From assembly GCF_002157855.1 (NCBI RefSeq), contig NZ_CP020880.1:1736001-1800000 (forward strand): 64,000 bases of DNA. The letters run 5' to 3'. Shown in pieces: positions 27,818-36,992 of the stretch (position 1 is its first letter; the number at the start of each line of letters is the position of its first letter). The translations under genes and the position numbers were made by a program. The notes under the pieces are model-generated. The model was not told the DNA's origin and did not search any database. It was given only the letters and a program-made list of their open reading frames with translations. The stretch comes from Sutcliffiella horikoshii. GTDB taxonomy: Bacteria; Bacillota; Bacilli; Bacillales; Bacillaceae_I.

Positions 27818-28777
27818 ATGAAATGGGAAACAAGAATAACCAAACTTTTAAATATAAAATATCCAATTATCCAAGGTGGACTTGCTTATTTAGCATACGC
27901 TGACCTGGCTGCCGCGGTTTCGAATGCAGGAGGTTTAGGGCAAATAACGGCAATGAGTTTGGAAAGTCCAGAATTATTAAGAGAAGAGATTCGAAAGGTT
28001 AGAAGGATGACGGATAAGCCTTTTGGTGTGAACTATGCAATTGGCCAACATGGAAGACCTTTTGAGCATATGTTGGATATTGCTTTGGAAGAAGAGGTTC
28101 CGGTCATCTCCATGACAGGGGGAAACCCTGCACCGATTTTCAAAAGGCTAGAGGGCTCAGTTTGCAAAAAGTTAGTTCTGGTAGCAGCTCGCAGACAAGC
28201 AGAAAAAGCGGAAGAGCTAGGTGCTGATGCCGTCATGGTCGTAGGACAGGAAGGAGGAGGTCATCTAGGCAAAAATGACCTAGGTACCATGGTATTAGTT
28301 CCAAAAGTAGTAGACGCCTTAAAGATACCTGTCATCGCTTCAGGAGGCATTGGTGATGGGCGCGGGATGATGGCTGCATTGGCACTTGGTGCAGAAGGGA
28401 TAGAAATGGGAACAAGATTTATCGCAACCAAGGAGTGCCTGCATGCTCATCCTATTTACAAAGAAAGGCTGGTAAGCGGAACCGAGAATGATACGGTAGT
28501 CATCAAAAGAAGTCTTGGTGCCCCTGCAAGGGCCATTCAAAATACTTGGACGGAACAAATATTAAAGATAGAACAGGAAGCAAAAGGGTATGAAGGATTG
28601 AAAGACTTCATTAGTGGTACTGCGAACAAGCGGTATATCTATGATGGCAAAACAGATTCAGGTTATGCATGGGCAGGGCAGGTAATGGGGTTGATCGAGG
28701 ATGTGCCAAGTGTGGATCAGCTTTTGTCTAGAATGGTGAAGGAAGCGGAAAATATTAGAGAGAAGTGGACAAACTAG
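27818..28777 (+). CDS. Nitronate monooxygenase / FMN enoyl-reductase-like protein
   Basis: The ~319-aa FMN-dependent TIM-barrel protein of the NPD/FabK family has PIIQGGLAYLAYADLAAAVSNAGGLGQI at the N-terminus, a GQEGGGHLG loop with the conserved His, and phosphate-binding IASGGIGDGRGMMAALALGAEGIEMGTRF. Whether it oxidises nitronates or acts on other substrates cannot be settled. ATG 27812 is too close to AAGGGG; ATG 27818 has 9-bp spacing. It is divergent from speA. Confidence 0.87.
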   Translation: MKWETRITKLLNIKYPIIQGGLAYLAYADLAAAVSNAGGLGQITAMSLESPELLREEIRKVRRMTDKPFGVNYAIGQHGRPFEHMLDIALEEEVPVISMTGGNPAPIFKRLEGSVCKKLVLVAARRQAEKAEELGADAVMVVGQEGGGHLGKNDLGTMVLVPKVVDALKIPVIASGGIGDGRGMMAALALGAEGIEMGTRFIATKECLHAHPIYKERLVSGTENDTVVIKRSLGAPARAIQNTWTEQILKIEQEAKGYEGLKDFISGTANKRYIYDGKTDSGYAWAGQVMGLIEDVPSVDQLLSRMVKEAENIREKWTN

Positions 28778-28831
28778 AGAATGAAAATGATATACTTTAC
28801 TTTTCCACTATACATATTTTGAGGTGAAGTT

Positions 28832-29107
28832 ATGGATTTCTCTTATCCCATTTCCTATGATTGGTCTACAGATGAAATTGTAGATGTTATTGCACTATAT
28901 GAAGCGGTTGAGCTCACTTACAGCAAAGGCGTGGAGCGTGACCAGCTTTTATCCTTATATCGCCGGTTTAAAGAGATCGTGCCAGGCAAGGCGGAAGAAC
29001 GAAACCTTGCAAACGAGTATGAGGAACTTAGTGGTTTCTCTGTTTATCGTACGATAAAAAAAGCAAAAGACATGAATCCAGGCGAACAGGTGAAGATGTC
29101 GAAGTGA
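28832..29107 (+). CDS. yktA: UPF0223 family protein YktA
   Basis: The 91-aa mostly helical protein (FSYPISYDWSTDEIVDVIALYEAVELTYSKGVERDQLLSLYRRFKEIVPGKAEE) matches UPF0223/YktA. No function is known. TGAGGTGAAG precedes ATG. Synteny with yktB follows B. subtilis. Confidence 0.92.
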   Translation: MDFSYPISYDWSTDEIVDVIALYEAVELTYSKGVERDQLLSLYRRFKEIVPGKAEERNLANEYEELSGFSVYRTIKKAKDMNPGEQVKMSK

Positions 29108-29110
29108 TAC

Positions 29111-29150
29111 GAAAAAATCTCAGAACCTAGATGGTTCTGAGATTTTTTTG
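29111..29150. terminator. Bidirectional terminator yktA/yktB
   Basis: AAAAAATCTCAGAACC pairing GGTTCTGAGATTTTTTT between convergent genes. Confidence 0.93.
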
Positions 29151-29151
29151 T

Positions 29152-29799
29152 TTATGCTTCCACCGTCTGTTTTGTCATCTGATAAAGCCCTTTTACTGTC
29201 TGGATAGCTTCCTCGATGCGCGCAACGGTTTCATCTCCCGTAAGCTTGATTGCCTCTTCTTTAGGTATTTGTATGCCGCAAAGTATTTCTGCTTTTTTTA
29301 CGTTGATCAGTCGTTCAAATAGCTCTTTGTGGGTTTCCTCCGTCAAATCAGATTGGCGGATAACTTCTGGTTTCGTGTGATCTTTGGACCAGACAAATTC
29401 AGAAGGAATCTGCTCGCGAATGGACGATACATTTTTAAGTAATATCTCACCAAAAGCTTCTTTCATCGGTGCTTCATAGATAACGGCAAACCAGACAAAT
29501 ACATGTGTCTCCCACAAGCCGATCTGGAAATGTGGTAACATCTTGTATCCGCGTGCATTGTTTGCAAAGGCAACCCAGGAATCTTTTGGAGGGTTCTTGG
29601 TTCTTCTTGCATGTTTGGCAACATGATAGTGCATTTCATCACCAGTCATGGCAGTTAGTGAGGGAGAGAAATATTGGCCAAGCTGTTCAAACTTTGGCTG
29701 TATTTGAGATTTTAGAGTTTCCATTCTATCTTCAAGTCCATCTATTGTAAATACTTCAAAATCTTCTTTTTTAAATCCGTTGAAATTTTCGTTTGTCAT
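29152..29799 (-). CDS. yktB: UPF0637 family protein YktB
   Basis: The 215-aa soluble protein (MTNENFNGFKKEDFEVFTIDGLEDRMETLKSQIQPKFEQLG...HVAKHARRTKNPPKDSWVAFANNARGYKMLPHFQIGLWETHVFVWF) matches UPF0637/YktB in length and motifs. Function is unknown. It is convergent with yktA. Confidence 0.92.
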   Translation of the reverse strand: MTNENFNGFKKEDFEVFTIDGLEDRMETLKSQIQPKFEQLGQYFSPSLTAMTGDEMHYHVAKHARRTKNPPKDSWVAFANNARGYKMLPHFQIGLWETHVFVWFAVIYEAPMKEAFGEILLKNVSSIREQIPSEFVWSKDHTKPEVIRQSDLTEETHKELFERLINVKKAEILCGIQIPKEEAIKLTGDETVARIEEAIQTVKGLYQMTKQTVEA

Positions 29800-29905
29800 G
29801 TAGTCGCCCCGTTTCTAAAACTTTGCTTTTTTTATAATCCTCATTTTAGCATAGCCAATTTTTCCTGCCAAAAGATTAGATTTTCAACCTCTTCCTTTCT
29901 TTTTA

Positions 29906-29928
29906 GGTAACTGCACATTTTAGTTACC
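29906..29928. promoter_or_regulatory. Inverted repeat upstream of ykzI/yktB
   Basis: GGTAACT and AGTTACC separated by 9 bp, in the divergent region between yktB and ykzI; a candidate operator or small hairpin. Confidence 0.35.
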
Positions 29929-30014
29929 ATCTTTCATTCCCTTCATATGATATAGCAACCATTAGAAAATTAAATCCTTTGGACCGAGAAACTTTATAGA
30001 AGGAGGGAATAACC

Positions 30015-30203
30015 GTGAAACAAGTGGCGACACCTTGGAAAAAGAAAAAAGAGGAAAATCAGCGCGCGGTCTTACGAATGGAAATCGACTATGAACTGGC
30101 AGTTTTATTCGAAGCAATACAAGAGAGTGATAAGGAAAAAATGAAAAAAACGAAATCTAAATTAGAGCAATTAAGAAAAGAAATGTTAAGTCTAGAGGTT
30201 TAG
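30015..30203 (+). CDS. ykzI: Small coiled-coil protein YkzI-like
   Basis: The 62-aa very charged helical protein (Lys/Glu-rich; IDYELAVLFEAIQESDKEKMKKTKSKLEQLRKEML) begins at GTG 30015 with AAGGAGGG 8 bp upstream. Position between yktB and yktC matches B. subtilis ykzI; function unknown. A terminator follows. Confidence 0.78.
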   Translation: MKQVATPWKKKKEENQRAVLRMEIDYELAVLFEAIQESDKEKMKKTKSKLEQLRKEMLSLEV

Positions 30204-30218
30204 TGGCATAGGCTACTT

Positions 30219-30247
30219 AGACGAACCTGTATGAGGTTCGTTTTTCT
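30219..30247 (+). terminator. Terminator after ykzI
   Basis: CGAACC ... GGTTCG followed by TTTTTCTG. Confidence 0.88.
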
Positions 30248-30363
30248 GTGTGACCTATTACTTGATTTTACTCATTCGTTTAAGTAAGCTAAAACATACA
30301 TAATTTGTTTAATCGTTATAGAATAGCTGCAATGACAAGGTTAACAGAAGGGCAGGAGAACAC

Positions 30364-31161
30364 ATGAATTGGACTGAAATTGATGAGAATGCAAAAAAAT
30401 GGACGAGAGAAGCGGGAGAACGTATTCGAACTTCTTTCAGCAAAGAATTGATGATACATACAAAATCCTCTCCTGATGATCTGGTGACTAATATTGACCA
30501 GGAAACGGAACAATTTTTTATAGAACGAATTAGAAAAACTTATCCAGAACACCAAATTCTTGGTGAAGAAGGATTTGGTGATGAATTGGACAAACTTGAT
30601 GGAACGGTTTGGATTATCGACCCTATTGATGGAACGATGAACTTTGTCCATCAGCAACGTAATTTTGCTATCTCCGTTGCTGTATATGAATATGGCGTGG
30701 GAAAGATTGGGCTGATTTATGATGTGGTTCATGACGAGCTATACCATGCAAAAGTAGGGGAAGGAGCTTATTTGAACGATACGAAACTGCCACAGTTGGA
30801 AGAGGTGGCAGTAGAGAAAGCGGTTATCGGTTTAAATGCCACATGGATCACGGAAAATAAGCGTATCGACCCCACTATTCTGGCCCCGCTTGTGAGGAAA
30901 GTAAGAGGTACAAGATCTTATGGGTCGGCAGCGCTTGAAATGGCCTATGTAGCAACAGGGCGCATTGATGCATATATTACGTTGAGACTTTCCCCTTGGG
31001 ATTTTGCAGCGGGACTAATACTTGTAAACGAGCTCGGTGGTAAAGTGACCACACTCCATGGTGAACCGCTTAATATGCTTGGACAAAACAGTGTCTTTGT
31101 AAGTAAACCGGGTTTACATGAAGTGATTAGCAAGGATTACTTGTATAAATTGAAGAAATAA
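30364..31161 (+). CDS. yktC: Inositol monophosphatase family protein
   Basis: The 265-aa Mg-dependent phosphatase of the IMPase superfamily has GEEGFGDE (metal Glu), WIIDPIDGTMNFVH (motif A) and SPWDFAAGLILVNELGG (motif B). It may hydrolyse inositol monophosphate or related sugar phosphates (SuhB/YktC type). AGGAGAACAC precedes ATG 30364. It is monocistronic, ending at a strong terminator. Confidence 0.93.
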   Translation: MNWTEIDENAKKWTREAGERIRTSFSKELMIHTKSSPDDLVTNIDQETEQFFIERIRKTYPEHQILGEEGFGDELDKLDGTVWIIDPIDGTMNFVHQQRNFAISVAVYEYGVGKIGLIYDVVHDELYHAKVGEGAYLNDTKLPQLEEVAVEKAVIGLNATWITENKRIDPTILAPLVRKVRGTRSYGSAALEMAYVATGRIDAYITLRLSPWDFAAGLILVNELGGKVTTLHGEPLNMLGQNSVFVSKPGLHEVISKDYLYKLKK

Positions 31162-31164
31162 ATG

Positions 31165-31203
31165 TAACCCACGGTCGTGAATAGACCGTGGGTTTCATTT
31201 ATT
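31165..31203. terminator. Terminator after yktC
   Basis: AACCCACGGTC/GACCGTGGGTT stem then TTCATTTATTTTT; convergent with ylaF. Confidence 0.9.
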
Positions 31204-31234
31204 TTTAAATTATAGTAGGAACATTTTGTCAATT

Positions 31235-31420
31235 TTATAATTGTCCGTTTTCACGCATTTTTCTTTTTGTTTTGAATCCAAGTCCCATGACCACACCGAA
31301 TAAAACAAACGCTCCAATGATTCCAAGCGTGTTTCTCTCACCGATTGCGATTCCGACCATGCCTAAAGAAACCGCTGCCAAAACCGCATAAAGCATGAAA
31401 ATCCACTTAATATCCTTCAT
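31235..31420 (-). CDS. ylaF: DUF5325 membrane protein YlaF
   Basis: The 61-aa protein has two transmembrane helices (~5-25, 29-50) and a basic C-terminus (KTKRKMRENGQL). Size and position before typA match B. subtilis YlaF. Function unknown. AAAGGAGTT precedes the start. Confidence 0.88.
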   Translation of the reverse strand: MKDIKWIFMLYAVLAAVSLGMVGIAIGERNTLGIIGAFVLFGVVMGLGFKTKRKMRENGQL

Positions 31421-31548
31421 AAAATCAACTCCTTTGGTTAACGCTAATTACATATAACATATATTTTACATAAGTCTCTTTCTCTTTTCTACCATGTTTG
31501 TGGTATAATACTAAAGTTGTTAAGTTGTAAAATTAGGGAGATGAAATA

Positions 31549-33384
31549 GTGAACATCCGCAATGATATTAGAAACATCGCAATTATCGCTCACGTAGACC
31601 ATGGTAAAACAACGTTAGTGGACAAATTGCTACATCAAGCTGGGACGTTTAGAACGAACGAGCAGGTAGCAGAACGTGCCATGGACTCCAATGATTTAGA
31701 AAGAGAACGTGGGATTACTATATTAGCTAAAAATACGGCAATAAACTATAAAGATACGCGCATTAACATCATGGACACACCTGGACATGCCGACTTTGGT
31801 GGAGAAGTGGAACGTATTATGAAAATGGTTGATGGTGTACTTTTAGTAGTAGATGCTTATGAAGGCTGTATGCCTCAGACGCGCTTTGTATTGAAAAAAG
31901 CGTTAGAGCAGAACCTGACACCAATCGTAGTTGTTAACAAAATTGACCGTGACTTTGCTCGTCCAACTGAAGTTGTTGACGAAGTAATTGACTTGTTCAT
32001 CGAGTTAGGTGCAAACGAAGAACAACTTGAATTCCCAGTTGTATATGCATCTGCGATCAACGGTACAGCTAGTACAAATCCTGAAAAACAAGATGAAAAC
32101 ATGGAAGCGATCTATGAGTCCATAGTTGAACACATCCCAGCTCCAGTTGATAACAGTGCCGAGCCGCTTCAATTCCAAGTAGCGCTTCTTGACTACAATG
32201 ACTATGTAGGTCGTATCGGGGTTGGACGTATCTTCCGTGGGACGATGAAAGTTGGCCAACAAGTTGCTCTAATGAAGCTTGATGGTTCTGTAAAACAATT
32301 CCGTGTAAGCAAGCTATTTGGTTTCATCGGTCTTAAGCGTGTGGAAATTGAAGAAGCAAAAGCTGGGGACCTTGTAGCAGTTTCCGGAATGGAAGACATC
32401 AACGTAGGAGAAACAGTTTGTCCGGTTGATCAACAAGATGCACTTCCTGTTCTTCGTATTGACGAGCCAACTCTTCAAATGACTTTCTTGGTAAACAACA
32501 GTCCGTTTGCAGGTAAAGAAGGTAAATTTGTTACTTCTCGTAAAATTGAAGAGCGTTTGAATGCACAGTTGGAGACTGATGTAAGCTTGCGTGTAGATCC
32601 AACCGATTCTCCGGATGCGTGGGTTGTTTCAGGGCGTGGAGAGCTTCATTTATCCATTCTTATTGAGAATATGCGCCGTGAAGGTTTCGAGCTTCAAGTG
32701 TCTAAACCTGAAGTAATCATCAGAAATATCGATGGTAAGAAATCCGAGCCGGTTGAGCGTGTGCAAATTGACGTACCTGAAGATTACACTGGTGCAATCA
32801 TGGAATCCATTGGAGCTCGTAAAGGTGAAATGGTTGACATGATCAATAATGGTAATGGTCAAGTTCGTTTGATTTTCATGGTACCTTCTCGTGGATTGAT
32901 CGGTTATACAACTGAATTCCTTTCCCTTACTCGCGGATACGGAATCATCAACCACACATTTGACAGCTACCAGCCAATGGCAGCAGGTCAAGTAGGTGGA
33001 CGTCGCCAAGGTGTTCTTGTTTCTATGGAATCAGGCAAAGCATCTACTTATGGTATCATGGGTATTGAAGACCGCGGCGTTATCTTCGTTGAGCCTGGAA
33101 CAGAGGTTTACGAAGGAATGATCGTTGGAGAGCATAACCGTGAGAACGACCTTGTTGTTAACGTTTGTAAGATGAAGCAGGCTACTAACGTGCGTTCTGC
33201 GACTAAAGATCAAACAGTTAGTATGAAAAAGCCTCGCCTTATGACATTAGAGGAGTCTTTAGAATACTTGAACGACGATGAGTACTGTGAAATTACTCCA
33301 CAATCCATCCGTTTACGTAAAAAGCTTCTTGATAAAAACGAACGTGAAAGAGCAGCGAAAAAGAAAAAGTTCGCTGAAGCATAA
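31549..33384 (+). CDS. typA: Translational GTPase TypA/BipA
   Basis: The 611-aa ribosome-binding GTPase has G1 [10 protein letters not shown] (~15-24), switch I RERGITI, G3 DTPGHADF, G4 NKID, then EF-G-like domains II, III, V and the BipA-specific C-terminal domain ([18 protein letters not shown]). It assists ribosome assembly and stress or cold adaptation. Translation starts at GTG 31549 with AGGGAGATG. Codon bias is strong. ylaH follows in the same direction. Confidence 0.97.
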   Translation: MNIRNDIRNIAIIAHVDHGKTTLVDKLLHQAGTFRTNEQVAERAMDSNDLERERGITILAKNTAINYKDTRINIMDTPGHADFGGEVERIMKMVDGVLLVVDAYEGCMPQTRFVLKKALEQNLTPIVVVNKIDRDFARPTEVVDEVIDLFIELGANEEQLEFPVVYASAINGTASTNPEKQDENMEAIYESIVEHIPAPVDNSAEPLQFQVALLDYNDYVGRIGVGRIFRGTMKVGQQVALMKLDGSVKQFRVSKLFGFIGLKRVEIEEAKAGDLVAVSGMEDINVGETVCPVDQQDALPVLRIDEPTLQMTFLVNNSPFAGKEGKFVTSRKIEERLNAQLETDVSLRVDPTDSPDAWVVSGRGELHLSILIENMRREGFELQVSKPEVIIRNIDGKKSEPVERVQIDVPEDYTGAIMESIGARKGEMVDMINNGNGQVRLIFMVPSRGLIGYTTEFLSLTRGYGIINHTFDSYQPMAAGQVGGRRQGVLVSMESGKASTYGIMGIEDRGVIFVEPGTEVYEGMIVGEHNRENDLVVNVCKMKQATNVRSATKDQTVSMKKPRLMTLEESLEYLNDDEYCEITPQSIRLRKKLLDKNERERAAKKKKFAEA

Positions 33385-33482
33385 AAAATTAGAAATGGGG
33401 ATGCAGGGGTGCTTGAAAGAGGACCTTTGTCATCCCTTTTTCTAAATCTCTATCTAAAACTGTTAGAAATGGGGAAAAGGCA

Positions 33483-33797
33483 ATGGATGTAACACAAAGG
33501 TTATCCTTTTTTGCTAGTCTATTCCGTGTGGATGAAAGTCCTGATCTAGGAATGTGGCTTTTGTATTTTACCATTTTAGGATTGTCCATTTTAGTTTATA
33601 AGCTTGGATTCGCATTGAAGCTGCCTGTTTTAAAGTCAGTGGTTATTTATACCTTCCTTGCTTTAGGAAGCACAGTGCTTACGTTTCTTGGAATCTTTCT
33701 TCCTGTTGGAGAAGGTTTGGTAGTGGCAGCTTTAATATTGATTATCTATAAGATTCGACTTCACCGTTCAAAGCAAGCGGAAAGCACAGAATCATAG
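33483..33797 (+). CDS. ylaH: YlaH-like membrane protein
   Basis: The 104-aa protein has three hydrophobic helices (~22-40, 45-66, 70-92) and a short basic/acidic C-terminus. It matches YlaH by size, motifs ([30 protein letters not shown]) and synteny. Function unknown. The next gene follows after 11 bp. Confidence 0.88.
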   Translation: MDVTQRLSFFASLFRVDESPDLGMWLLYFTILGLSILVYKLGFALKLPVLKSVVIYTFLALGSTVLTFLGIFLPVGEGLVVAALILIIYKIRLHRSKQAESTES

Positions 33798-33808
33798 GGG
33801 GTCAGTAG

Positions 33809-34093
33809 ATGAGGTCTTTACAAGACACGCTTTATAATTGGCTGACCATTAAGGTGGTAGCAGAAGCAAGACCGGAAGATAAATCCGCGCACGATACAAT
33901 GAAGTTGTTTGAAGGAATTCTCTTAGAAGATCATAAACTCTCAAACATTGTAGTATCTAAAGAGGAGCCAATGTATTACGTGGAATATGAAAAGGACGAA
34001 GAACGGCACAAAGTAAGATTTCCAATTGAATTAATCGACGTGATGCTCGAACAAATTCAAAACGAGCCTGATAAGTACCATAATTATGAATAA
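33809..34093 (+). CDS. Hypothetical soluble protein downstream of ylaH
   Basis: The 94-aa acidic protein (MRSLQDTLYNWLTIKVVAEARPEDKSAHDTMKLFEGILLEDHKLSNI...PIELIDVMLEQIQNEPDKYHNYE) has no recognised domain. AGGGGGTC precedes ATG, 11 bp after ylaH, so it is likely co-transcribed. Similar small proteins occur here in related Bacillaceae, to my recollection, but no function is known. Confidence 0.75.
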   Translation: MRSLQDTLYNWLTIKVVAEARPEDKSAHDTMKLFEGILLEDHKLSNIVVSKEEPMYYVEYEKDEERHKVRFPIELIDVMLEQIQNEPDKYHNYE

Positions 34094-34098
34094 AATAG

Positions 34099-34160
34099 AA
34101 AAAGGATAGCTCCTTCTTGAGTGATTATGATTGTCACTTCCGAGGGATCTATCCTTTTTG
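34099..34160. terminator. Bidirectional terminator
   Basis: AAAAAGGATAG ... CTATCCTTTTT with a long internal structured loop, between convergent genes; it overlaps the last codons of the minus-strand membrane gene. Confidence 0.8.
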
Positions 34161-34580
34161 CTTATTTTTATAAAATATAGGGAGAAATACAGCAAAGGCC
34201 AAGTGCCCGATCGACCATAATAGTATCGCAATTACATCCGTTGGTGCCGGGGTTTCTTTTATAGCCAGTATCGTCAATGGAAAATATAAAAGAATAGTAG
34301 GAAAAGTGATACCTATAGCGAGCAGGTATTGTCTTCTTTTATCAAATAAGTGGAAATGCTCCACAATATAAGAAAACATAATACCGATTAGCACAGCAAC
34401 AATCAAGTGAAGGGAGAATTCGGCCAGTTCGGATAGGTTTGCATTATTTAAACCTGGGATAAAATCGACATTCAATAAAAGCACATATATCTTTTTTCCC
34501 GAGAGGATTTCAAGGGCTTTAATAAACAAACCCATCAAGATCCCGCTTATCAAACCAGTAAAAGCGCCTCTTCGTATCAA
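34149..34580 (-). CDS. YqhR-like/unknown four-helix membrane protein
   Basis: The 143-aa protein has four hydrophobic helices (~6-24, 52-72, 84-104, 114-135). An extracellular-type loop contains LLNVDFIPGLNNANL. It loosely resembles YqhR-type membrane proteins but this is not certain. It follows ylaI by 3 bp on the minus strand, so it is translationally linked to that gene. Confidence 0.7.
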   Translation of the reverse strand: MIRRGAFTGLISGILMGLFIKALEILSGKKIYVLLLNVDFIPGLNNANLSELAEFSLHLIVAVLIGIMFSYIVEHFHLFDKRRQYLLAIGITFPTILLYFPLTILAIKETPAPTDVIAILLWSIGHLAFAVFLPIFYKNKQKG

Positions 34581-34583
34581 GTT

Positions 34584-34784
34584 CTACCACTCATCCTGAT
34601 TTTGTTTTTGTTCATATAGCTTAAAATTCCCTGTAGCTTTTCTCTCGTTGGTTCTTTTTTCAATTCTTTCACTGCATTCGTCGCACATATATGTATGAAT
34701 TGGTCGGTTGCGAAGCCTTTTCGCAACTAACGTTTCGTCATCGATGCTTTCAATTTTATCACAAATTACACACTTGACTCTCAT
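34584..34784 (-). CDS. ylaI: DUF2197 zinc-ribbon-like protein YlaI
   Basis: The 66-aa protein has two CxxC pairs (VKCVICDKI and YMCDECSERI), a likely zinc knuckle, and a polar C-terminus. It matches YlaI/DUF2197. Function unknown. First gene of a two-gene minus-strand unit. Confidence 0.9.
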   Translation of the reverse strand: MRVKCVICDKIESIDDETLVAKRLRNRPIHTYMCDECSERIEKRTNERKATGNFKLYEQKQNQDEW

Positions 34785-34948
34785 GGCACACCTCTTTATT
34801 CAATCTTACTCATTAGTATAGCATAAAGGGTGAAAATTAAGAATTAATTGCTAACAGGGGTGTTGAATGTATAACATAATGGTGCTGTTTCTTTCTATGG
34901 AAATGGTGATATGGTAAGATTAATAAAAATATTGTAGGGGGATGGACC

Positions 34949-35407
34949 ATGCCTAACCTTGTAGAAAATGTTCTTGTAGAACCACTTATAGAAGCATTGC
35001 AAAAAGAAACTCTTGTGACAATCAGTACTGTGGATTATGAAACAGGTGGTCCGAATGTGAGTGCAATCTCCTGGCTATTTGCTCCAAATGAGAAGACTAT
35101 TTTACTTGCTGTTAATGCGGAGTCTCGCATTGTGAAGAATGTGTCCCATAATAGCGAATTAGTGGTTAACCTGATGGCCAATGATTCGGTTTACTCCATT
35201 CATACGGAAGCAACTGTTAAAGTAGAGAGAATGGATAATGTCCCATTAAAATTGGCGTTGTTGCATCTTGATGTAAAAGTAGTAAGGGATGTCATGTTTT
35301 ATGGAGCGAAAATAAGTGTAGAGCCGAAATTCGAGAAGACCTATGATGTAGAAGCTGCTAAGAAATTAGACCATCAGGTAATGACGGCGGTCCGTAGGTA
35401 TAGCTAA
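34949..35407 (+). CDS. ylaL: Pyridoxamine 5'-phosphate oxidase-like protein YlaL
   Basis: The 152-aa protein resembles FMN-binding split-barrel PNPOx-like proteins (ETLVTISTVDYETGGPNVSAISWLFAPNEKTILLAVNAESRIVKNVSHNSELVVNLM). It matches YlaL in size and position; no substrate is known. AGGGGGATGG precedes ATG 34949. A terminator and composite repeat pair 2 follow. Confidence 0.87.
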   Translation: MPNLVENVLVEPLIEALQKETLVTISTVDYETGGPNVSAISWLFAPNEKTILLAVNAESRIVKNVSHNSELVVNLMANDSVYSIHTEATVKVERMDNVPLKLALLHLDVKVVRDVMFYGAKISVEPKFEKTYDVEAAKKLDHQVMTAVRRYS

Positions 35408-35420
35408 GAGCAGTGATTGG

Positions 35421-35449
35421 GGAACCAGGTGTATGCCTGGTTTTTTTGA
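35421..35449 (+). terminator. Terminator after ylaL
   Basis: AACCAGG/CCTGGTT with TTTTTTT. Confidence 0.92.
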
Positions 35450-35470
35450 TGAAAGTAAGTATAAATTCCG

Positions 35471-35595
35471 GTTGATTTCCGTTCCAGGGGCTTCGCTTGC
35501 CTGCGGGCGGTCCGTGAGCTTCCTCGGGTTCGCCTTCCTGGGTCTCACCTGTCCCTTCCCCCGCGGGCGTCTGCGCGCCTTCCACTCCATTCAAG
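35471..35595 (-). repeat. Palindromic element, subtype A (pair 2, degenerate end)
   Basis: 125 bp starting GTTGATT; the right end reads ATTCAAG instead of AATCAAC, so the terminal stem is damaged. 88 bp from the B partner. Confidence 0.87.
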
Positions 35596-35683
35596 AAGGT
35601 GGCTTCATTCATCGAAGGGTTTATGAAATGGTATCTAACCGAGAGAACTGAATAAGCACCTATGTATATTTTACGTAATTTTA

Positions 35684-35820
35684 GCTGTGGATTGGAGCAA
35701 ATGGTGGAGTCTCCAGCGGGGAGCGGGGGAGTAACGGTAGCTTGAGACCCCCCACAGCGCAGCGAGGAGGCTCAAGCACCGTCCCGCGGAAAGCGAAGGC
35801 CATTTGCGGAAAGGAACAGC
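35684..35820 (+). repeat. Palindromic element, subtype B (pair 2)
   Basis: 137 bp, GCTGT to ACAGC, with inner arms CAAATGG/CCATTTG and GCTTGAG/CTCAAGC. It has a small GGGGA-type insertion relative to pair 1. Confidence 0.88.
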
Positions 35821-35859
35821 TGCGATAACCCAATACCCTTGTGGTTTATGATAGTAGTG

Positions 35860-35887
35860 ACCGGGCTTCCTTCGGCCGGTTTTTCTT
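35860..35887 (+). terminator. Terminator-like hairpin after pair 2
   Basis: CCGG ... CCGG self-complementary arms followed by TTTTTC, about 40 bp after the B element. Confidence 0.6.
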
Positions 35888-35930
35888 GAAGTGGGAGGGG
35901 GCGAGGGTAATATTGTTGGACCGAGTCGAT

Positions 35931-36050
35931 TTCTTGATATAATCTGTTTTTTCTTGATATATCACAAAAATTCTTGATATATCTCCAGAATTCTTGATAT
36001 ATCCGGAAATTTATTGATATATTGTTTTTTTTCTTGATATCCCCTCACCC
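35931..36050. repeat. Phased direct-repeat array 3 (TTCTTGATAT, 20-bp period)
   Basis: TTCTTGATAT cores begin at 35931, 35951, 35971, 35991 and 36031, with TTATTGATAT at 36011: six copies in exact 20-bp register. The 10-bp spacers vary apart from a frequent leading AT. It lies between pair 2 and the terminator of ylaJ. Confidence 0.88.
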
Positions 36051-36065
36051 GCAGTGCCTGCAGTG

Positions 36066-36113
36066 CATAAAAAACTGCCCCGAAGTGGAAGTTAATCCAC
36101 GTCGGGACAGCTA
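36066..36113 (-). terminator. Terminator after ylaJ
   Basis: Minus-strand stem GTCCCGACGTGG pairing CCACTTCGGGGC, then TTTTTT. Confidence 0.9.
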
Positions 36114-36135
36114 ACAACGTAATTTTAGCAAATCT

Positions 36136-36765
36136 CTAGTCCTGTTTTACTTCCTTGTATCGTTTTTCGTCTTTTTGGTTATTGGATTGATTCTGTTGTT
36201 TCTGTTCCAGTTGTTTTTCCTGATCTTTTGGAAGTTTCGAGTTATTTTGCTCCGTTGGGTTAGGAGCTACCGGTTCTTTTAGATCAATCGGAATTTCAGG
36301 CATTACCCTTCCAACAATCTCCGCCAACTCTTCCATCACACCTGTTACAGGTCGTCCGTTTTGAATGTCTCGTCCCATTTCCTGCAAGCGAACAAAGGAG
36401 TCTGCATCTGCAAGGATGATAGCCGTAGCCCCATATGGGTCATTCTTCAAACTCTCTGCCACAGAATATTTAATGGTGCTTACTCTTTCACGGTCTAGGT
36501 CAGAGTTTACATCAATCCCTACCACCGCGTATGGACCAAGCACAACAGCAGTTGCATCATTTACATTTGGAACTCTTGTAGCAAGTTCCACCAGATGAGC
36601 GGAAACTTCCTGCCCTGTTTTTCTATCCACCTGCACATCTGCAGAATCTTTTACATGAATAATACGAGAGTTTTCATTCTCGCTTGAGATATTTCTTGGT
36701 TGATTGTTCATACAACCTGTAAGAGACAATGTTACGATTGCGGTCACTAATAAATATCTTTTCAC
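36136..36765 (-). CDS. ylaJ: YhcN/YlaJ family sporulation lipoprotein
   Basis: The 209-aa protein has a signal peptide and lipobox SLTGC (~residue 18), then a YhcN/YlaJ domain (VPNVNDATAVVLGPYAVVGIDVNSDLDRERVSTIKYSVAESL) and a Gln/Lys-rich low-complexity tail (~165-209). Family members are found in spore membranes and affect germination. AGGAGTGAAATAG precedes the ATG. It is divergent from ylaK. Confidence 0.9.
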   Translation of the reverse strand: MKRYLLVTAIVTLSLTGCMNNQPRNISSENENSRIIHVKDSADVQVDRKTGQEVSAHLVELATRVPNVNDATAVVLGPYAVVGIDVNSDLDRERVSTIKYSVAESLKNDPYGATAIILADADSFVRLQEMGRDIQNGRPVTGVMEELAEIVGRVMPEIPIDLKEPVAPNPTEQNNSKLPKDQEKQLEQKQQNQSNNQKDEKRYKEVKQD

Positions 36766-36992
36766 CTATTTCACTCCTTCTTTCGGATGATTCCATTTTC
36801 ATCTGTCTTGATTTTATTGTTTATTTGTTCTTCTATCTTTATTCATTCCGACATATATTTTAACAACGGTCCGTCCCTCTTTTATGGTCAAGTAGTAACA
36901 CACTAATTGTATTGGGGCCATATAATGTATGGGAGGATGCCTTGATTCACTCCAGAAAGACAATAGAAGGGCTGAGAGTAGGAGGCGGCAGG

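Noticed and set aside
35358-35651. Three ORFs over the A copy of pair 2 (both strands)
   Set aside because: Same repeat-derived peptides as at other loci; no start signals.
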